Assembly: GCA_037957365.1 (NCBI GenBank)
Contig: JARHVA010000082.1
Location: forward strand, 919,001 to 983,000
From: Torreya grandis
Taxonomy: Eukaryota > Streptophyta > Pinopsida > Cupressales > Taxaceae
Reading direction: 5' to 3'
Length of the DNA: 64,000 nt
Positions within the stretch are counted from its first letter, which is position 1, and every line of letters starts with the position of its first letter. The position numbers and the translations under genes are program-made. Under the pieces are notes generated by a model. That model had not been told where the DNA came from. It made no database searches and was given only the letters and a program-made list of their open reading frames with translations. Of the stretch, positions 33,911-45,193 are shown one piece after another.

Positions 33911-35021
33911 AACGAATGATAGTTATCAATAGCAATGCCATACTTCTACCAACTAGACAAAATATGGCTGCCTTAGAGAAATCAACCAAACATGCTAATG
34001 TTCCACGAGTAAACAACCATAGAGATGGCACAAGAAATGTATCCCTAGTAACAACATTACCAACACTCCTGGGACAAAGTCATACAATTTCCTTATCACA
34101 AGGAAACCATCACATCTGCTTAGGCTCTAGACCACATATCCCCACTTTGGTGAGCTCTACCACAACATGCAATTTATTTTACTCATACATAACACATATT
34201 CCTCCACTCCCAAGACCCACAACGTGGGTTCACATTCTTGAAACACTTTATAAACACAATCTTAAACCCTAAGCTCACTATCCCTTGGTTAGGATGTATT
34301 ATCCTTCCACAATGCTAAGCATCAACATATTTATAGAACATCTAAATAAAAGGAACCCATTTCAATCCCACTCTTCTTGAGTCCAAAAATTCATAAATTA
34401 AATGCCCTGGATAAAACGAACCACCTTATCCATCACATTAAAAACAATCTTGTTCAATGCCCACATCTGAACCCTATTTTTCAAATTAATTACTTATTCA
34501 CATCAGAGTTGCTCCTTCCCTTTCAGTGTTAGATGCCTATCATGGCATTTTTTACCCTTCAGCAAGATATTTAGTCGTAACACTCCTCCGCATGTTGAGA
34601 TCAAAGATAGTAAGCATAAGGCCTTGACGCCATAGCGAATTCACATCTACATTTTTATTGGCATTAATTGTTATATTTACTTTGTGCCCACCTAGCTCAG
34701 TGCATAAATGAGAAAGAGAAGAGACATCAAAGAGTGTACTTAGGCAGTAATGTCAACTGAATGAAGAGAAAGCAGGGATTTGATGATTTATTCATGGATC
34801 AAGCAGTTGGTAAGGAGTTTGTTGTTAAATACAATGGGCTTGCGATGGCTATTTGGCCTCTAAGAATACACCCACCCTTATAAATAATGTCATCGTGTCT
34901 GCAACATAGTCTTCAAAAAGCAATTTTGACAATGGCCAAGGCATATAAAAGATTTGTTTTGTGGATTTTTGAAAGATACTAGAGTTCCTCCAGTCTCAAC
35001 CATTTTCCTAAACTTGAGTGG
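33911..35021. other. Non-coding DNA with no recognised element
   Basis: A 118-codon plus-strand frame (33916-34272) is serine/threonine/histidine-rich with no motif. It probably lies within or just 5' of the hAT element. Confidence 0.4.
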
Positions 35022-35521
35022 AAATTAATTTCATGTAAGAATTCAGGGCAAAATCAGTTAAAGGCTACATTATCCAATCTTCTTGTGCACACCCCCAGAT
35101 CCTGATCCAAAATGTTTTGGATCTGGATTTGGACAGGATACATCCTGGATACATTTGGGTTTGCCTAGAGTGTAAGGTTAAATATAAGAGCTCATATAGT
35201 TGGGTGAAAGCCCATTTGTGTGAGATTCTTGGTTCTAGAAACAAAGCTTGTGGTGGGTCAAACATAAATGGAAATTAATTTCATGTAAGAATTCAGGGCA
35301 AAATCAGTTAAAGGCTACATTATCCAATCTTCTTGTGCACACCCCCAGATCCTGATCCAAAATGTTTTGGATCTGGATTTGGACAGGATACATCTTAGAT
35401 ACATTTGGGTTTGCCTAGAGTGTAAGGTTAAATATAAGAGCTCATATAGTTGGGTGAAATCCCATTTGTGTGAGATTCTTGGTTCTAGAAACAAAGCTTG
35501 TGGTGGGTCAAACATAAATGG
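35022..35521. repeat. 250 bp tandem duplication of the hAT BED-finger segment
   Basis: 35022-35271 and 35272-35521 are almost identical, differing for example at catcctgg/catcttag and gaaagccc/gaaatccc. Each unit encodes WVCLECK...HLCEILG...C, the BED zinc finger. Confidence 0.95.
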
Positions 35522-36705
35522 AAAGCCAAGAAAGGGATTGCCACATGCAAAGATCCTTGAATAAATCAGTGAGCAAGAAACAAATGTCTGTGTTGCCCTA
35601 AGATCGAAGCATCCTTTGTGAAAGAATAGATCTAAATCTATTGAGCCACCTGTTGTTCCATCTCATGCTAATGTTGTGACCCCATCACACCCATTTCTTT
35701 CTACATTTGTCACGGTCATATAGGAAGAGAATTCACCTCATAGTCGCAAGAGAACAAAAGACGCATGCCTATTGGAAAGGGCATTCCAGAATGAATCCAA
35801 GGATATAGCGAAGCAAAATATTGTATGTTGTGTTTACAAATGTGGGTTACCATTTAATGTTGTTAAATCAACATACTGGCAGGATATGGTGAGATATATC
35901 AATGAAGTCCCTAAAAGGTTCACCAACCCAAGGTATGAAAAGTTGTGCACCACCTTGTTGGCAAAAAAAAGAAAATATGTTAAAGATGCATTGAAGTCCA
36001 TCAGGGATTTGTGGATCGAAACAAGGGTGTCCATCATTTCCAATGGAAGGAAAGATATAGCAAATAGGCCATTAATTAATGCAGTCACAGTGTGCCCTAA
36101 AGAGGAAATATTTTTTAGGGCCATTGATTGTGAAGGACAAGTGAAAGATACGATTCATTGCCAATATCCTAATAGAGTCCATTGAGGTAGTGGGGCCTTA
36201 AGACATTGTCCAAGTAATAAAAAGGAACACAAAAATTTGTAAAATTGTCGACATGTTAGTTGAGGTAAGGTATGGACACATATTTTGGACACCTTGTGTT
36301 GTTCATTCCCTCAACTTTATGTTGCAAAAATTGGGCACCAAAATTCACTGCATCAAACAAGTTTATGAAGAGACAAGTGAGATCTAGATGTTCATAAACA
36401 ACCATCACATGTCGCAAGGCATCTTCAAGTCATTCTTGAAGTTGTAGTTGTTAAAGGTAATTATTTTTTAATCATTCATGAATCATGTATAATTTTTAAT
36501 CTAATTTTGTAAGTTTTTAATTTGTATGATTTTTATTATTGAACATTTTTTATCTAATTTTACATTTTTAATTCCGTATTAAGTTGTTGCGGCTCGGTTT
36601 GCCTCTCACCCACTCATCTTGAGATGAATTGTCAAGGTGTGTGCGGCATTGAGTAGCATGGATATCAACCACCTTTGGGGTGTATGGAGGCAATCAAACA
36701 CTGAG
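35100..36705 (+). pseudogene. hAT transposase, N-terminal half (BED and DUF659)
   Basis: The BED finger (C-L-E-C...H-L...C) is at 35400-35515. LPFNVVKSTYW, then FTNPRYEKLCTTLL, DALKSIRDLWIETRVSIISN, NRPLINAV and FFRAIDCEGQVKDT are the DUF659 region (35772-36185). Frames after a stop give VVQVI.RNTK-like, GHIFWTPCVVHSLNFMLQ (36270-36320) and LKVVAARFASHPLILR (36578-36625). A plausible GT-AG intron lies at 36456-36579. hAT transposases cut and paste DNA through an RNase H fold; this one has stops and is split by the LTR array at 36706. Confidence 0.82.
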
Positions 36706-36729
36706 TTCTCATTTTTGGGACAACATGTG

Positions 36730-37440
36730 AACTATTTTGGTTCAACAAACCAAAATAATCTCTTCCCTTCTCGAAATTTGTTCTGAGCTTTCAAATTCCT
36801 CATTTTTCAAGCTTTTTCAATAAAGGGACTAGCAGGTTCAACAAATTCAAAGGCTTCTGCAGGGGAGTTCAGTCAAAAGAACAAGTTTCCAACACTCGGT
36901 CATTTTCAGGATTGGTTCAATGACTTGGTTCAATCAAAAATGTCCATCGACAAGCATTTAAGCAAGGATTGAACCATTGAACCTTGAACAATTTTGGTTC
37001 AACGGGTTCAATGGGTTCAAAGCTTCAACGTCATCAGCAATAGTTAAGTGCTTTGTCAAGGTTCAAAGTTCAACCACTTCAAAGTTCCATGGCTTTGAAC
37101 ACTTGACGAAAAACAAAGGCTTGAACCGTTGAACCATTGAACCTTGAACCACTTTGGTTCAACGGTTCAATGGGTTTAACAACCAATTGGTTCAACACAC
37201 TTGGTTCAAAATATCAAAAAGACTTAGCTAAATAAAAAGAATGAACCGATTGAACCGTTGAACTTTGAACCAAAAGGTTCAACGAGTTCACAGGTTCAAA
37301 GGTTCAACCAATGCGATGAAGATCAAAAAGCTTAGAAAGAACAAGGAAGTGACGGACAAAGGATGAACCGATTGAACCTTGAACCGAAGGAGTTCAAAGT
37401 TCAATGGTTCATGGGTTCAAAGGTTCAAAGGCGGCCTCAA
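36730..37440. repeat. GGTTCAA / TTGAACC word array in LTR 1
   Basis: More than 20 copies of GGTTCAA or its complement TTGAACC occur in about 700 bp in mixed orientation, often as facing pairs (ttgaaccattttggttcaa type), so many local hairpins are possible. The same array recurs at about 42175-42870 and 47690-48390. Confidence 0.92.
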
Positions 37441-37529
37441 TCAAGGAAAGGAGCGCGCAAAAGAAAAGCCCGAAAGCAGAAAGCACCAAGTGTCGACGAC
37501 AAAAAGTTTCAATACGATGCAATGAAAGA

Positions 37530-38210
37530 TGCCACGTGTCCTTGGTAAGAATCAGCGGAAGCCGACAAGTGTCATCGTCTGCGTGATTGCCAAAAAGGAG
37601 TCCCAACTGTTTCTGTGAGTGTTTCTAGAGTTCGGCGGAAGCCGCCACGTGTCTTCTTCAGCCAAACTCTCAAAGGTTTCTAAGAGCTCATATGAATTAG
37701 GCGGATGCTTCCATGTGTCCTCGCCTGTTCCGGCGAAAGATGCCACGTGCCACTTGTTAAAAGCAGCGGAAGGCGCCACGTATCAAAGACGGAGCACTCC
37801 CAATGCAGAGATGCAGAGTCAAGGAAAGATTTCCTTCGAACAAATTGTCCGAAGGAAATAAAGGAACGATAGTCCTCCGAAGAAATTGAAGCCCGAAGGC
37901 CACCCGGATGATCCAAAAGGGTAGGTACCCTTGCGGGGGACACTCAACACTCAGAAATGGACCCTGCTCAAGACCTCGAAGGGCAAGTTCCCTTCGAAAA
38001 GGGTCGAGCCTCAAAGTGCAGCGGAAGCTGCCAAGTGTCACAAGCCGAGACACAGTCTCTACCAATTTCAAAGCAGCGAAACTCGCCACGTGTCCCGTCC
38101 CAAAACAGCGGAAGCTGCCAAGTGTCTACATCCGCACTTCCAGCCTCTAACAAGTTTCAAAGCTTATTCTAATAATCTTAATTCAAAGCCACAGATGCCG
38201 CCACGTGTCT
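37530..38210. promoter_or_regulatory. Cluster of G-box/ABRE-like GCCACGTGTC motifs in LTR U3
   Basis: Exact GCCACGTGTC occurs at 37531, 37644, 38085 and 38200, with near copies (gccacgtgcc, gccacgtatc, gccaagtgtc, tccatgtgtc) between. Most are preceded by agcggaag-type sequence, as a degenerate repeat unit. CACGTG is the plant G-box and ACGTGTC the core of ABA-response elements bound by bZIP factors (established knowledge). They lie upstream of the LTR TATA box. Function is inferred. Confidence 0.7.
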
Positions 38211-38775
38211 TCACCTGCGCCACAACGAAAAGCAGCCATAGCAAGCGAGAAAGACACAAAAGAGTTGCTAAGGAGAATGGCAGGCCCGCAAACGTCAAAT
38301 TTAGGACGACTGACCAGCCATTAACCTTCAAAAGATGAAAGATCCACGGACGTCAAATTTGCTACCATGAAGTATCTGTTGATCTTTGCAGGCTTAAAAC
38401 GCAAACCCGAATACATTCAAAAACCCTAAGGCCAGGGCTAAAGGAAGAAGAGACAAAGAGGGAAATCTCAGCGGGAGTTATTCCCAGTAGATGGAGCAAT
38501 TCGCCAGGTAGGTATTTGGAACTGCAAGCATTCAAAGCGCAGCCTGTTTGTCCCCTTTGGCGTAAAGACAAAGTGGGCAGTTGTGCGGATAGCAGGTAAT
38601 AAAATGAGTGACTCTGGCTCAGAAGAAGATGTTGGAAACAAATCAACACGCCACAGTTAAGGCAGCCGCCCTGCTCCAGCATGGCTCTCCCTAACAGAAC
38701 CAAAAATGCGTCCAAGGCATTAATGCGTAGCATGGGTCGCTCCATGGGACAAAGTGTCAAGCCTCCCTTGGCCTC

Positions 38776-38782
38776 TATATAA
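38776..38782 (+). promoter_or_regulatory. TATA box of LTR 1
   Basis: tatataa in the context ggcctctatataatgtaatc, conserved in all three LTRs (44218-44224, 49754-49760). It would place the RNA start about 30 bp downstream. Confidence 0.7.
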
Positions 38783-39583
38783 TGTAATCTCTTGTATCAT
38801 TTGAAATGAGATCTTTTTGAACACAAAAGCAAAACTCTGCCTAAATTAAAAGGCGAATTCTGAGACTTTGAGCTCAGATTGTATTTCATATTATTTTATC
38901 TGAATGAGAAAGCAAGTGATTTGCAGACTTTGTGCTGTATAGCTTGTATCATTTTAAGAGATTGTTCTTATGTCTGTCTTCTTAATGTGTTTTTGTTTAT
39001 TCAATTTAACAAGCAGAGCTAGTAGAAGTGATAAGGAAGGTGTCCTGAAACCAGTTACTTTCAGACTTTGTGCTAACATAATTGTTTTCAGTGTGTGTTT
39101 TTAGTTTCTTTTTGTGTAAAGGATTTGGGACGACTTTGTGCCCCCATTGTTCTTCGTATCTCACTCTTGGGCAGTCAAGGTGGAGACTTTATGCTACATC
39201 TTAGATTGTTGGTTACTTTGGACTCTATTACTAGTTACTTTTACTACCTAAAAGAACTCTTGTTGTCCCCTGCAAGAGCATTTCTGAAAGAAGAGAAGTG
39301 CCTTCAGTGTTTCCACCGAGATTTTCTCCTCTGTTTGTTAACATCATCTCTGAAAAAAGAGAGATGGATGGCTTATCCTACCCCTGAGTGTTATTTTTTG
39401 CATATATATATACTATATAGCGCCTTTATACTTATAGGGAACCTCCCCTTGATGAGAGAGATTTGTCCCCTGTTGATGTAGTACACCTACACATCTGGCC
39501 GACCAATCTCCCTATGCTGTGGTTGAAGAGACCTATTTTGCTCACCAGTTAGCTGGTTGACAAAATATTCACCCAATAGTTTT

Positions 39584-39602
39584 TGGCGACTCCGCTGGGG
39601 AT
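39584..39602 (+). promoter_or_regulatory. Primer-binding site
   Basis: tggcgactccgctggggat lies 5 bp after LTR 1. This resembles the tRNA-Arg-type site described for Ogre/Tat elements (recalled, not checked). The second interior has a mutated version at 45016-45033 (tggtgactctgcaggaga). Confidence 0.7.
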
Positions 39603-39761
39603 TTACGTGCAATCTGAAGCCTCAAGTTTCAGATTGAAGCAGTCCCTGCCCTTATCCATTATAGACTCCGGCGACTCCGTTCTATGTCTTACCCATTATC
39701 ATTATAGCCTTACCATCTCCCTCCACCCAGATTTGTTATCTCTCTTTTTCATAATCCAGTC

Positions 39762-41060
39762 ATGGCAGTTCAAGGCCCCTGGGGCAACTCATTTGGCCCA
39801 CTCAATCTAACTCCAACCCTACATGAGCTACCACGCAGTTCAAGGAATAATTTCCCCAAATTCTTTGGTGATGGGAGAGTTCACTCTGATGAACACATTG
39901 CAGCCTTCAGCATAGCCTGCGGTGTGATAGGTGTGGAGTATGAAGACATAGCAGTCAGGCTATTCGTGGAAACACTGCAAGGTGCTGCTGCAGACTAGTT
40001 CTACCATCTGCAAGCTAGGTCAGTGACTGACTAGGACACACTCAAAGCTAAATTTGAAGCCAGGTTCAAGCCTGCAGAAGATGCACATGCTTTGTTGGCC
40101 CAACTCACGCAGATGAAGAAAGAACCTCATGAACCTATGAGGGATTTCATAGCAAAGTTTGACAAGCTGAGTAACCGAATCCTTGCTATTGCTCAGCCAA
40201 CACCTGAAACCTCAAATGCTTCTTCATCAACTCACCGCTGCCTGAAGTGAATTTTTTGCTAAGACGGACTAGGCATATACACCTTGACGCTGCTCAAGAC
40301 TTAGCTACTGAGCTAGAAGATGACCTTATCTTGGCAAGAAAGATAAGAAGAGATCCAAACAAAGGTAAACCCTCTTCATCTCTGAATACTCACTTACAGC
40401 CACCACTAACCCAATGGTGCAAAAGCTGGCAAATGAACTGCTAACTTTGAAAGACAAATGGCCCAAGTTGTCTGCTCCTAATCGGGATATGCCAAGGACA
40501 TTTCAGAATCAGGCGTACCAAGGCAATGCTGCTAGGAATCAAAGGCAGCCAAACCGTCTTCCTCCCCCACAGAGAAACCTTGCCCTTTAAGCGCCCCCAA
40601 CCAACTCAACAGTTGGATATCTGGGAACTGAACATGATTTCTCTTTCCACCCGGAGTTTGAGCAAAAAAATGACGTTGATCTCTTCACGGAAGATCAAGA
40701 AGAATCAGTTGGCGACTCCCACATTGGTTTCCTGAATTACCAGGATGAACTCTAAAGTAAAGGTGAAGCAGTCGAGGGATCATACGCTGTGTTCACCCGG
40801 TCCAAGAACCAGACAGCCTAGCAGGCTGACAAAGAAAAGACAGAGGAGCAACCTCAAGCAGCAATTACAATTGCTAAGCGTGGAACTTCTCTGTCTTTCC
40901 AACCAAAGGACCCGGTGATTGCTAAAAAGGTAAGTACCCCAATCATTTCTGCACCTTCAAATTCAAATTCGCAGGGCAGTCCTCCCCCTCCCAACAACCA
41001 AAAGGATGAACTCCCATCCTCTCTTCCTAGTCTATTTCAGTGATTTGACATAATTGATCA
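39762..41060 (+). pseudogene. Gag of the Tat-like element, interior 1
   Basis: The ATG at 39762 opens MAVQGPWGNSFGPLNL, FPKFFGDGRVHSDEHI and FVETLQGAAAD, then F.AR.KPAEDAHALL-type and MRDFIAKFDKL sequence, the Retrotrans_gag pattern. Nonsense codons replace Trp at 39996 and 40034 relative to interior 2, and a frameshift lies near 40210. The end is about 41040 (tcagtgattt). Gag forms the capsid shell. Confidence 0.8.
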
Positions 41061-41126
41061 TGTCAAGAAATCCAAAATTCAAATGACATAATGAAGAAAT
41101 TGCTCCCTTAAAAGGAGGCAAAATGT

Positions 41127-41900
41127 GTGGTCACCCAAACGTCGGCCCCTGCAGCTCAAATTCTATTTGAGTCTTCAGGCAGGGGTAATTACTTCTTGAC
41201 CACAGAGGGTGTTCATGTTTCTGCAGACGAAAGTCCTGTAGCTGGCAATCCAGGAATTGATCCAAACAAGACATCAAAAAAATTGGTAGGGCGCAGTACA
41301 AATGAAGGATCTTCCATCTCTAATAAAGAAAAGTCTGATAGAAGATCAGCGTCTGATGATGCTTGGATCCTGGAATCCGATGGCAGCAATTCTTCTACCA
41401 ATGCTGAAGCCGGGACTGTGTTGATATCTCCTCAAGGAAATATTTTTCCTTCATGCAAGTTGCAGTTCAGCAACACCAACAACACTGTTGAATGTGAAGC
41501 TCTGTTGCTCGGATTGAACGCTGCCCAAGACCAGGATATCAAACTCCTTCACACCAAAGGAGATGATGAACCGGTGGTTTGTCAGGTGTCTGAGGGGGGC
41601 AATCAAATCATGTGCTGGATTGAACCAGCAGAACAACAAGCTATGGTAGTGGACCATACTGTTGTACTCCAAAGTCAACAAAAGGAACTCTTTGCAAAGA
41701 GAACAAGGAGTTACGATTTTCAGATTGAAGACCACGTCTTGCCATGGAGCAAGAAGAGAGAACCAAAAGGAGTGCACAAAAAAAGTGATCCCTGGTGGAG
41801 AGTTCCATTCCCCGTCACCGATTCTGGGGACAAAATGGTTACCTTCGGGTTTATCAGGACGGAACGCCATTTTCATTGTCTCACAATGGGCAGCGTCTGA
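41127..41900 (+). pseudogene. Deleted pol remnant, interior 1: RNase H piece joined to integrase tail
   Basis: In this 257-codon frame, residues about 70-150 (DDAWILESDGSNSS, GTVLISPQGNIFPSCKLQFS, NTVECEALLLGLNAAQ, GDDEPVVCQV) follow the RNase H pattern D...G.VL.SP.G...E.EALL.GL...GD..LV..QV. This extra RNase H occurs in the Tat/Ogre lineage. Directly after it, IEDHVLPWSKK and, in the +1 frame, VYQDGTPFSLSHNGQRLNHF resemble the end of an integrase. Protease, RT and most of integrase are missing, so this is a non-autonomous derivative. The same fusion in interior 2 shows that the deletion preceded the array. Confidence 0.7.
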
Positions 41901-42149
41901 ATCACTTCAATTCTTGAAGTATCAGATAAGTTCACCTATACATATGTATATTGTATAGTCTTTGTTTTTTTTATGTGTTGTTTGTTTTCGTTTTTTTGAG
42001 CCTTTTTTTTTGGTAGCATGACTCCATAGCCCAATGGCATACTTCAAAGGCACAAGAGATTCTGGTTTTTACTCCCCTCAACTGTGTTCCAAGTTTTCAT
42101 CTGAAAGAAGTTCCCCAACTGGAGCCAGCTATTGTCCCCAAAAACAGAC

Positions 42150-45010
42150 TTCTCATTTTTGGGACATGTGAACTATTTTGGTTCAACAAACCAAAATAAT
42201 CTCTTCCCTTCTCAAAATTTGTTCTGAGCTTTCAAATTCCTCATTTTTCAAGCTTTTTCAATAAAGGGACTAGCAAGTTCAACAGGTTCAAAGGCTTCTG
42301 CAGGTGAGTTCAGTCAAAAGAACAAGTTTCCAACACTCGGTCATTTCAGAATTGGTTCAATGACTTGGTTCAATCAAAAATGTCCATCGGCAAGGATCTT
42401 AGCAAGGATTGAACCATTGAACCGTTGAACCTTGAACCATTTTGGTTCAACGAGTTCAATGAGTTCAAAAGTTCAACGTCATCAGGAATAGTTAAGCGCT
42501 TTGTCAAGGTTCAAAGTTCAACCACTTCAAAGTTCCATGGCTTTGAACACTTGACGAAAAACAAAGGCTTGAACCGTTCAACCGTTGAACCTTGAACCAC
42601 TTTGGTTCAACGGTTCAATGGGTTTAACGACCAATTGGTTCAACGCGCTTAGTTCAAAAGATCAAAAGGACTTAGCCAAATAAAAAGAATGAACCGATTG
42701 AACCGTTGAACCTTGAACCAAAAGGTTCAATGAGTTCACAGGTTCAAAGGTTCAACCAGTGCGATGAAAATCAAAGAGCTTAGAAAGAACAAGTGACGGA
42801 CAAAGGATGAACCGATTGAACCTTAAACCGAAAGAGTTCAAAGTTCAATGGTTCATGGGTTCAAAGGTTCAAAGGCGGCCTCAGTCAAGGAAAGGAGTGC
42901 GCAAAAGAAAAGCCCGAGAGTGAAAAGCGCCAAGTGTTGACGGTGGAAGGTTTCAATACGATGCAGCGGAAGATGCCACGTGTCCTTGGTAAGAATCAGC
43001 AGAAGCCGACAAGTGTCATCGTCCGCGTGATTACCAGAAAGGAGCCCCGACTGTTTCTGTGAGTGTTTCTAGAGTTCGGCAGAAGCCGCCACGTGTCTTC
43101 TTCCGCCAGACTCTCAAAGGTTTCTAAGAGCTTCTATGAATTAGGCAAATGCTTCCACGTGTCCTCGCCTGTTCCAGCAGAAGATGCCACGTGTCACTTG
43201 TTAAAAGTAGCAGAAGGCGCCACATGTCAAACACGGAGCACTCCCAACGCAGAGATGCAAAGTCAAGGAAAGATTTCCTTCGGATAAATTGTTTGAAGGA
43301 AATAAAGGGATGATAGTCCTCCGAAAAAATTGAAGCCCGAAGGCCACCCGGATGATCCAAAAGGGTAGGTACCCTTGCGGGGGACACTCAACACGCAGAA
43401 ATGGACCCTGTTCAAGATCCTGAATGGCAAGTTCCCTTCGGGAAGGGTCGAGTCTCAAAGTGCAGCGAAAGCTGCCAAGTGTCACAAGCCAAGACAGTCT
43501 CTACCAATTTCAAAGCAGCAGAACTCACCACGTGTCCCGTCCCAGTGCAGCAGAAGCTACCAAGTGTTTGCACATGCGCTTCTAGCCTCTAACAAGTTTC
43601 AAAGCTTATTCTAATAAGCTTATTTCAAAGCCACGAATGGCATCACGTGTCTTCCCCTGTGCCACAGCGAAAAGCAGCCATAGCGAGCGAGAAAGACACA
43701 AAGGAGTTGCTAAGGAGAATGACAGGTCTGCAAACGTCAAATTTAGGACGACTGACTAGCTATTAACCTTCAAAAGATGAAAGATCCACTGACGTCAAAT
43801 TTGCTACAATGAAGTATCTGTTGATCTTTGCAGGCTTAAAACGCAAACCCGAATACATTCAAAGACCCTAAGGCCAGGGCTAAAGGAAGAAGAGACAAAG
43901 AGGGAAATTTCAGCGGGAGTTATTCCCAGTAGGTGGAGCAGTTCGCCAGGTAGGTATTTGGACCTGCAAGCATTCAAAGCACAGCCTGTTTGTCTCCTTT
44001 GGCATAAATACCAAGTGGGCAGTTGTGCGGATAGCAGGTAATAGAATGAGTGACTCTGGCTCAGGAGAAGACATTGGAAATGAATCAACACGCCACAGTT
44101 AAGGCAGCCGCCCTGCTCCAGCATGGCTCTCCTTGACAGAAACAAAAATGCGTCCAAGGCATTAATGCGTAACATGGGTCGCTCCATGAGACAAAGTGTC
44201 AAGCCTCCCTTGGCCTCTATATAATGTAATATTTTGTATCATTTGAAATGAGATCTTTTTTACCACAGAAGCAAAACTCTGCCCAAATTGAAAGGTGAAT
44301 ACTGAGACTTTGAGCTCAGATTGTATTTCATATTATTTTATCTGAATGAGAAAGCAAGTGATTTGCAGACTTTGTGCTGTATAGCTTGTATCATTTTAGG
44401 AGATTGTTTTTATGTCTATCTTCTGAATGTGTTCTTGTTTATTAATTTAACAAGCAGAGCTAGTGGAAGTGATAAAGAAGGTGTCCTGAAACCAGTTACT
44501 TTCAGATTTTGTGCTGACATAATTGTTTTTAGTTTCTTTCTGTGTAAAAGACCTTGGGACGACTTTGTGCCCCCATTGTTCTTCGTATCTCACTCTTGGA
44601 CAGTCAAAGTGGAGACTTTGTGCTACATCTTATATTGTTGATTACTTTGTACTCTGTTACTAGTTACTTTTACTACCTGAAAGAACTCCTGCTATCCCCT
44701 GCAAGAACATTTCTGAAAGAAGAGAAGTGCATTCAGTGTTTCCACCGGAATTTTCTCCTCTATTTGTTAACATCATCTCTAAAAAAAGAGAGATTGATGG
44801 CTTATCCTACCCCTAAGTGTTATTTTCTACATATATATATACTATATATTGCCTTTATACTTATAGGGAACCTCCCCTTGATGAGAGGAGAGATTTGTCC
44901 CCTGTTGATGTAGTACCCCTGCACATTTGGCCGACCAATCTCCCTATGTTGTGGTTGAAGAGACCTATTTTGCTCACCAGTTAGCTGGTTGACAAAATAT
45001 TCACCCAACA
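42150..45010 (+). repeat. LTR copy 2 (about 2.86 kb), shared middle LTR
   Basis: Colinear with LTR 1: word array 42175-42870, G-box cluster about 42970-43660, TATA 44218. It ends ttcacccaaca and is followed by the degraded primer site. It serves as the 3' LTR of interior 1 and the 5' LTR of interior 2. Confidence 0.87.
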
Positions 45011-45193
45011 GTTTTTGGTGACTCTGCAGGAGATTTACATGCAATTTGAAGCCTCAAGTTTCAGATTGAAGCAGTCCCTGCCTTTATCCATTATAGACTC
45101 TGGCGACTCCGTTCTGTGTCTTACCCATTATCATTATAGCCTTACCATTTCCCTCCACCCAGATTTGTTATCCCTCTTTTTCATAATCCAGTC

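Larger units (their letters stand above)
36706..39578 (+). repeat. LTR copy 1 (about 2.87 kb)
   Basis: It starts near ttctcatttttgggaca and ends ttcacccaata. It holds the GGTTCAA field (36730-37440), the GCCACGTGTC cluster (37530-38210), a palindrome at 37831-37857, a TATA box at 38776 and an R-U5 of up to 0.8 kb. Open frames of 119-132 codons in the U5 and U3 recur in all copies but match no protein. Confidence 0.87.

Noticed and set aside
35065..35515. Two matching 66-codon minus-strand proteins
   Set aside because: Antisense to the duplicated BED-finger segment; identical because of the 250 bp duplication.
38362..38760. 132-codon minus-strand frame repeated in LTR 2 and LTR 3
   Set aside because: It is antisense across the U3 promoter, and copies differ without respect for codon position as far as seen.
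39095..39481. 128-codon frame (and 119-codon equivalents at 44554 and 50104)
   Set aside because: It lies in the LTR R-U5, is conserved only because the LTRs are copies, and has no domain or coding-like pattern.
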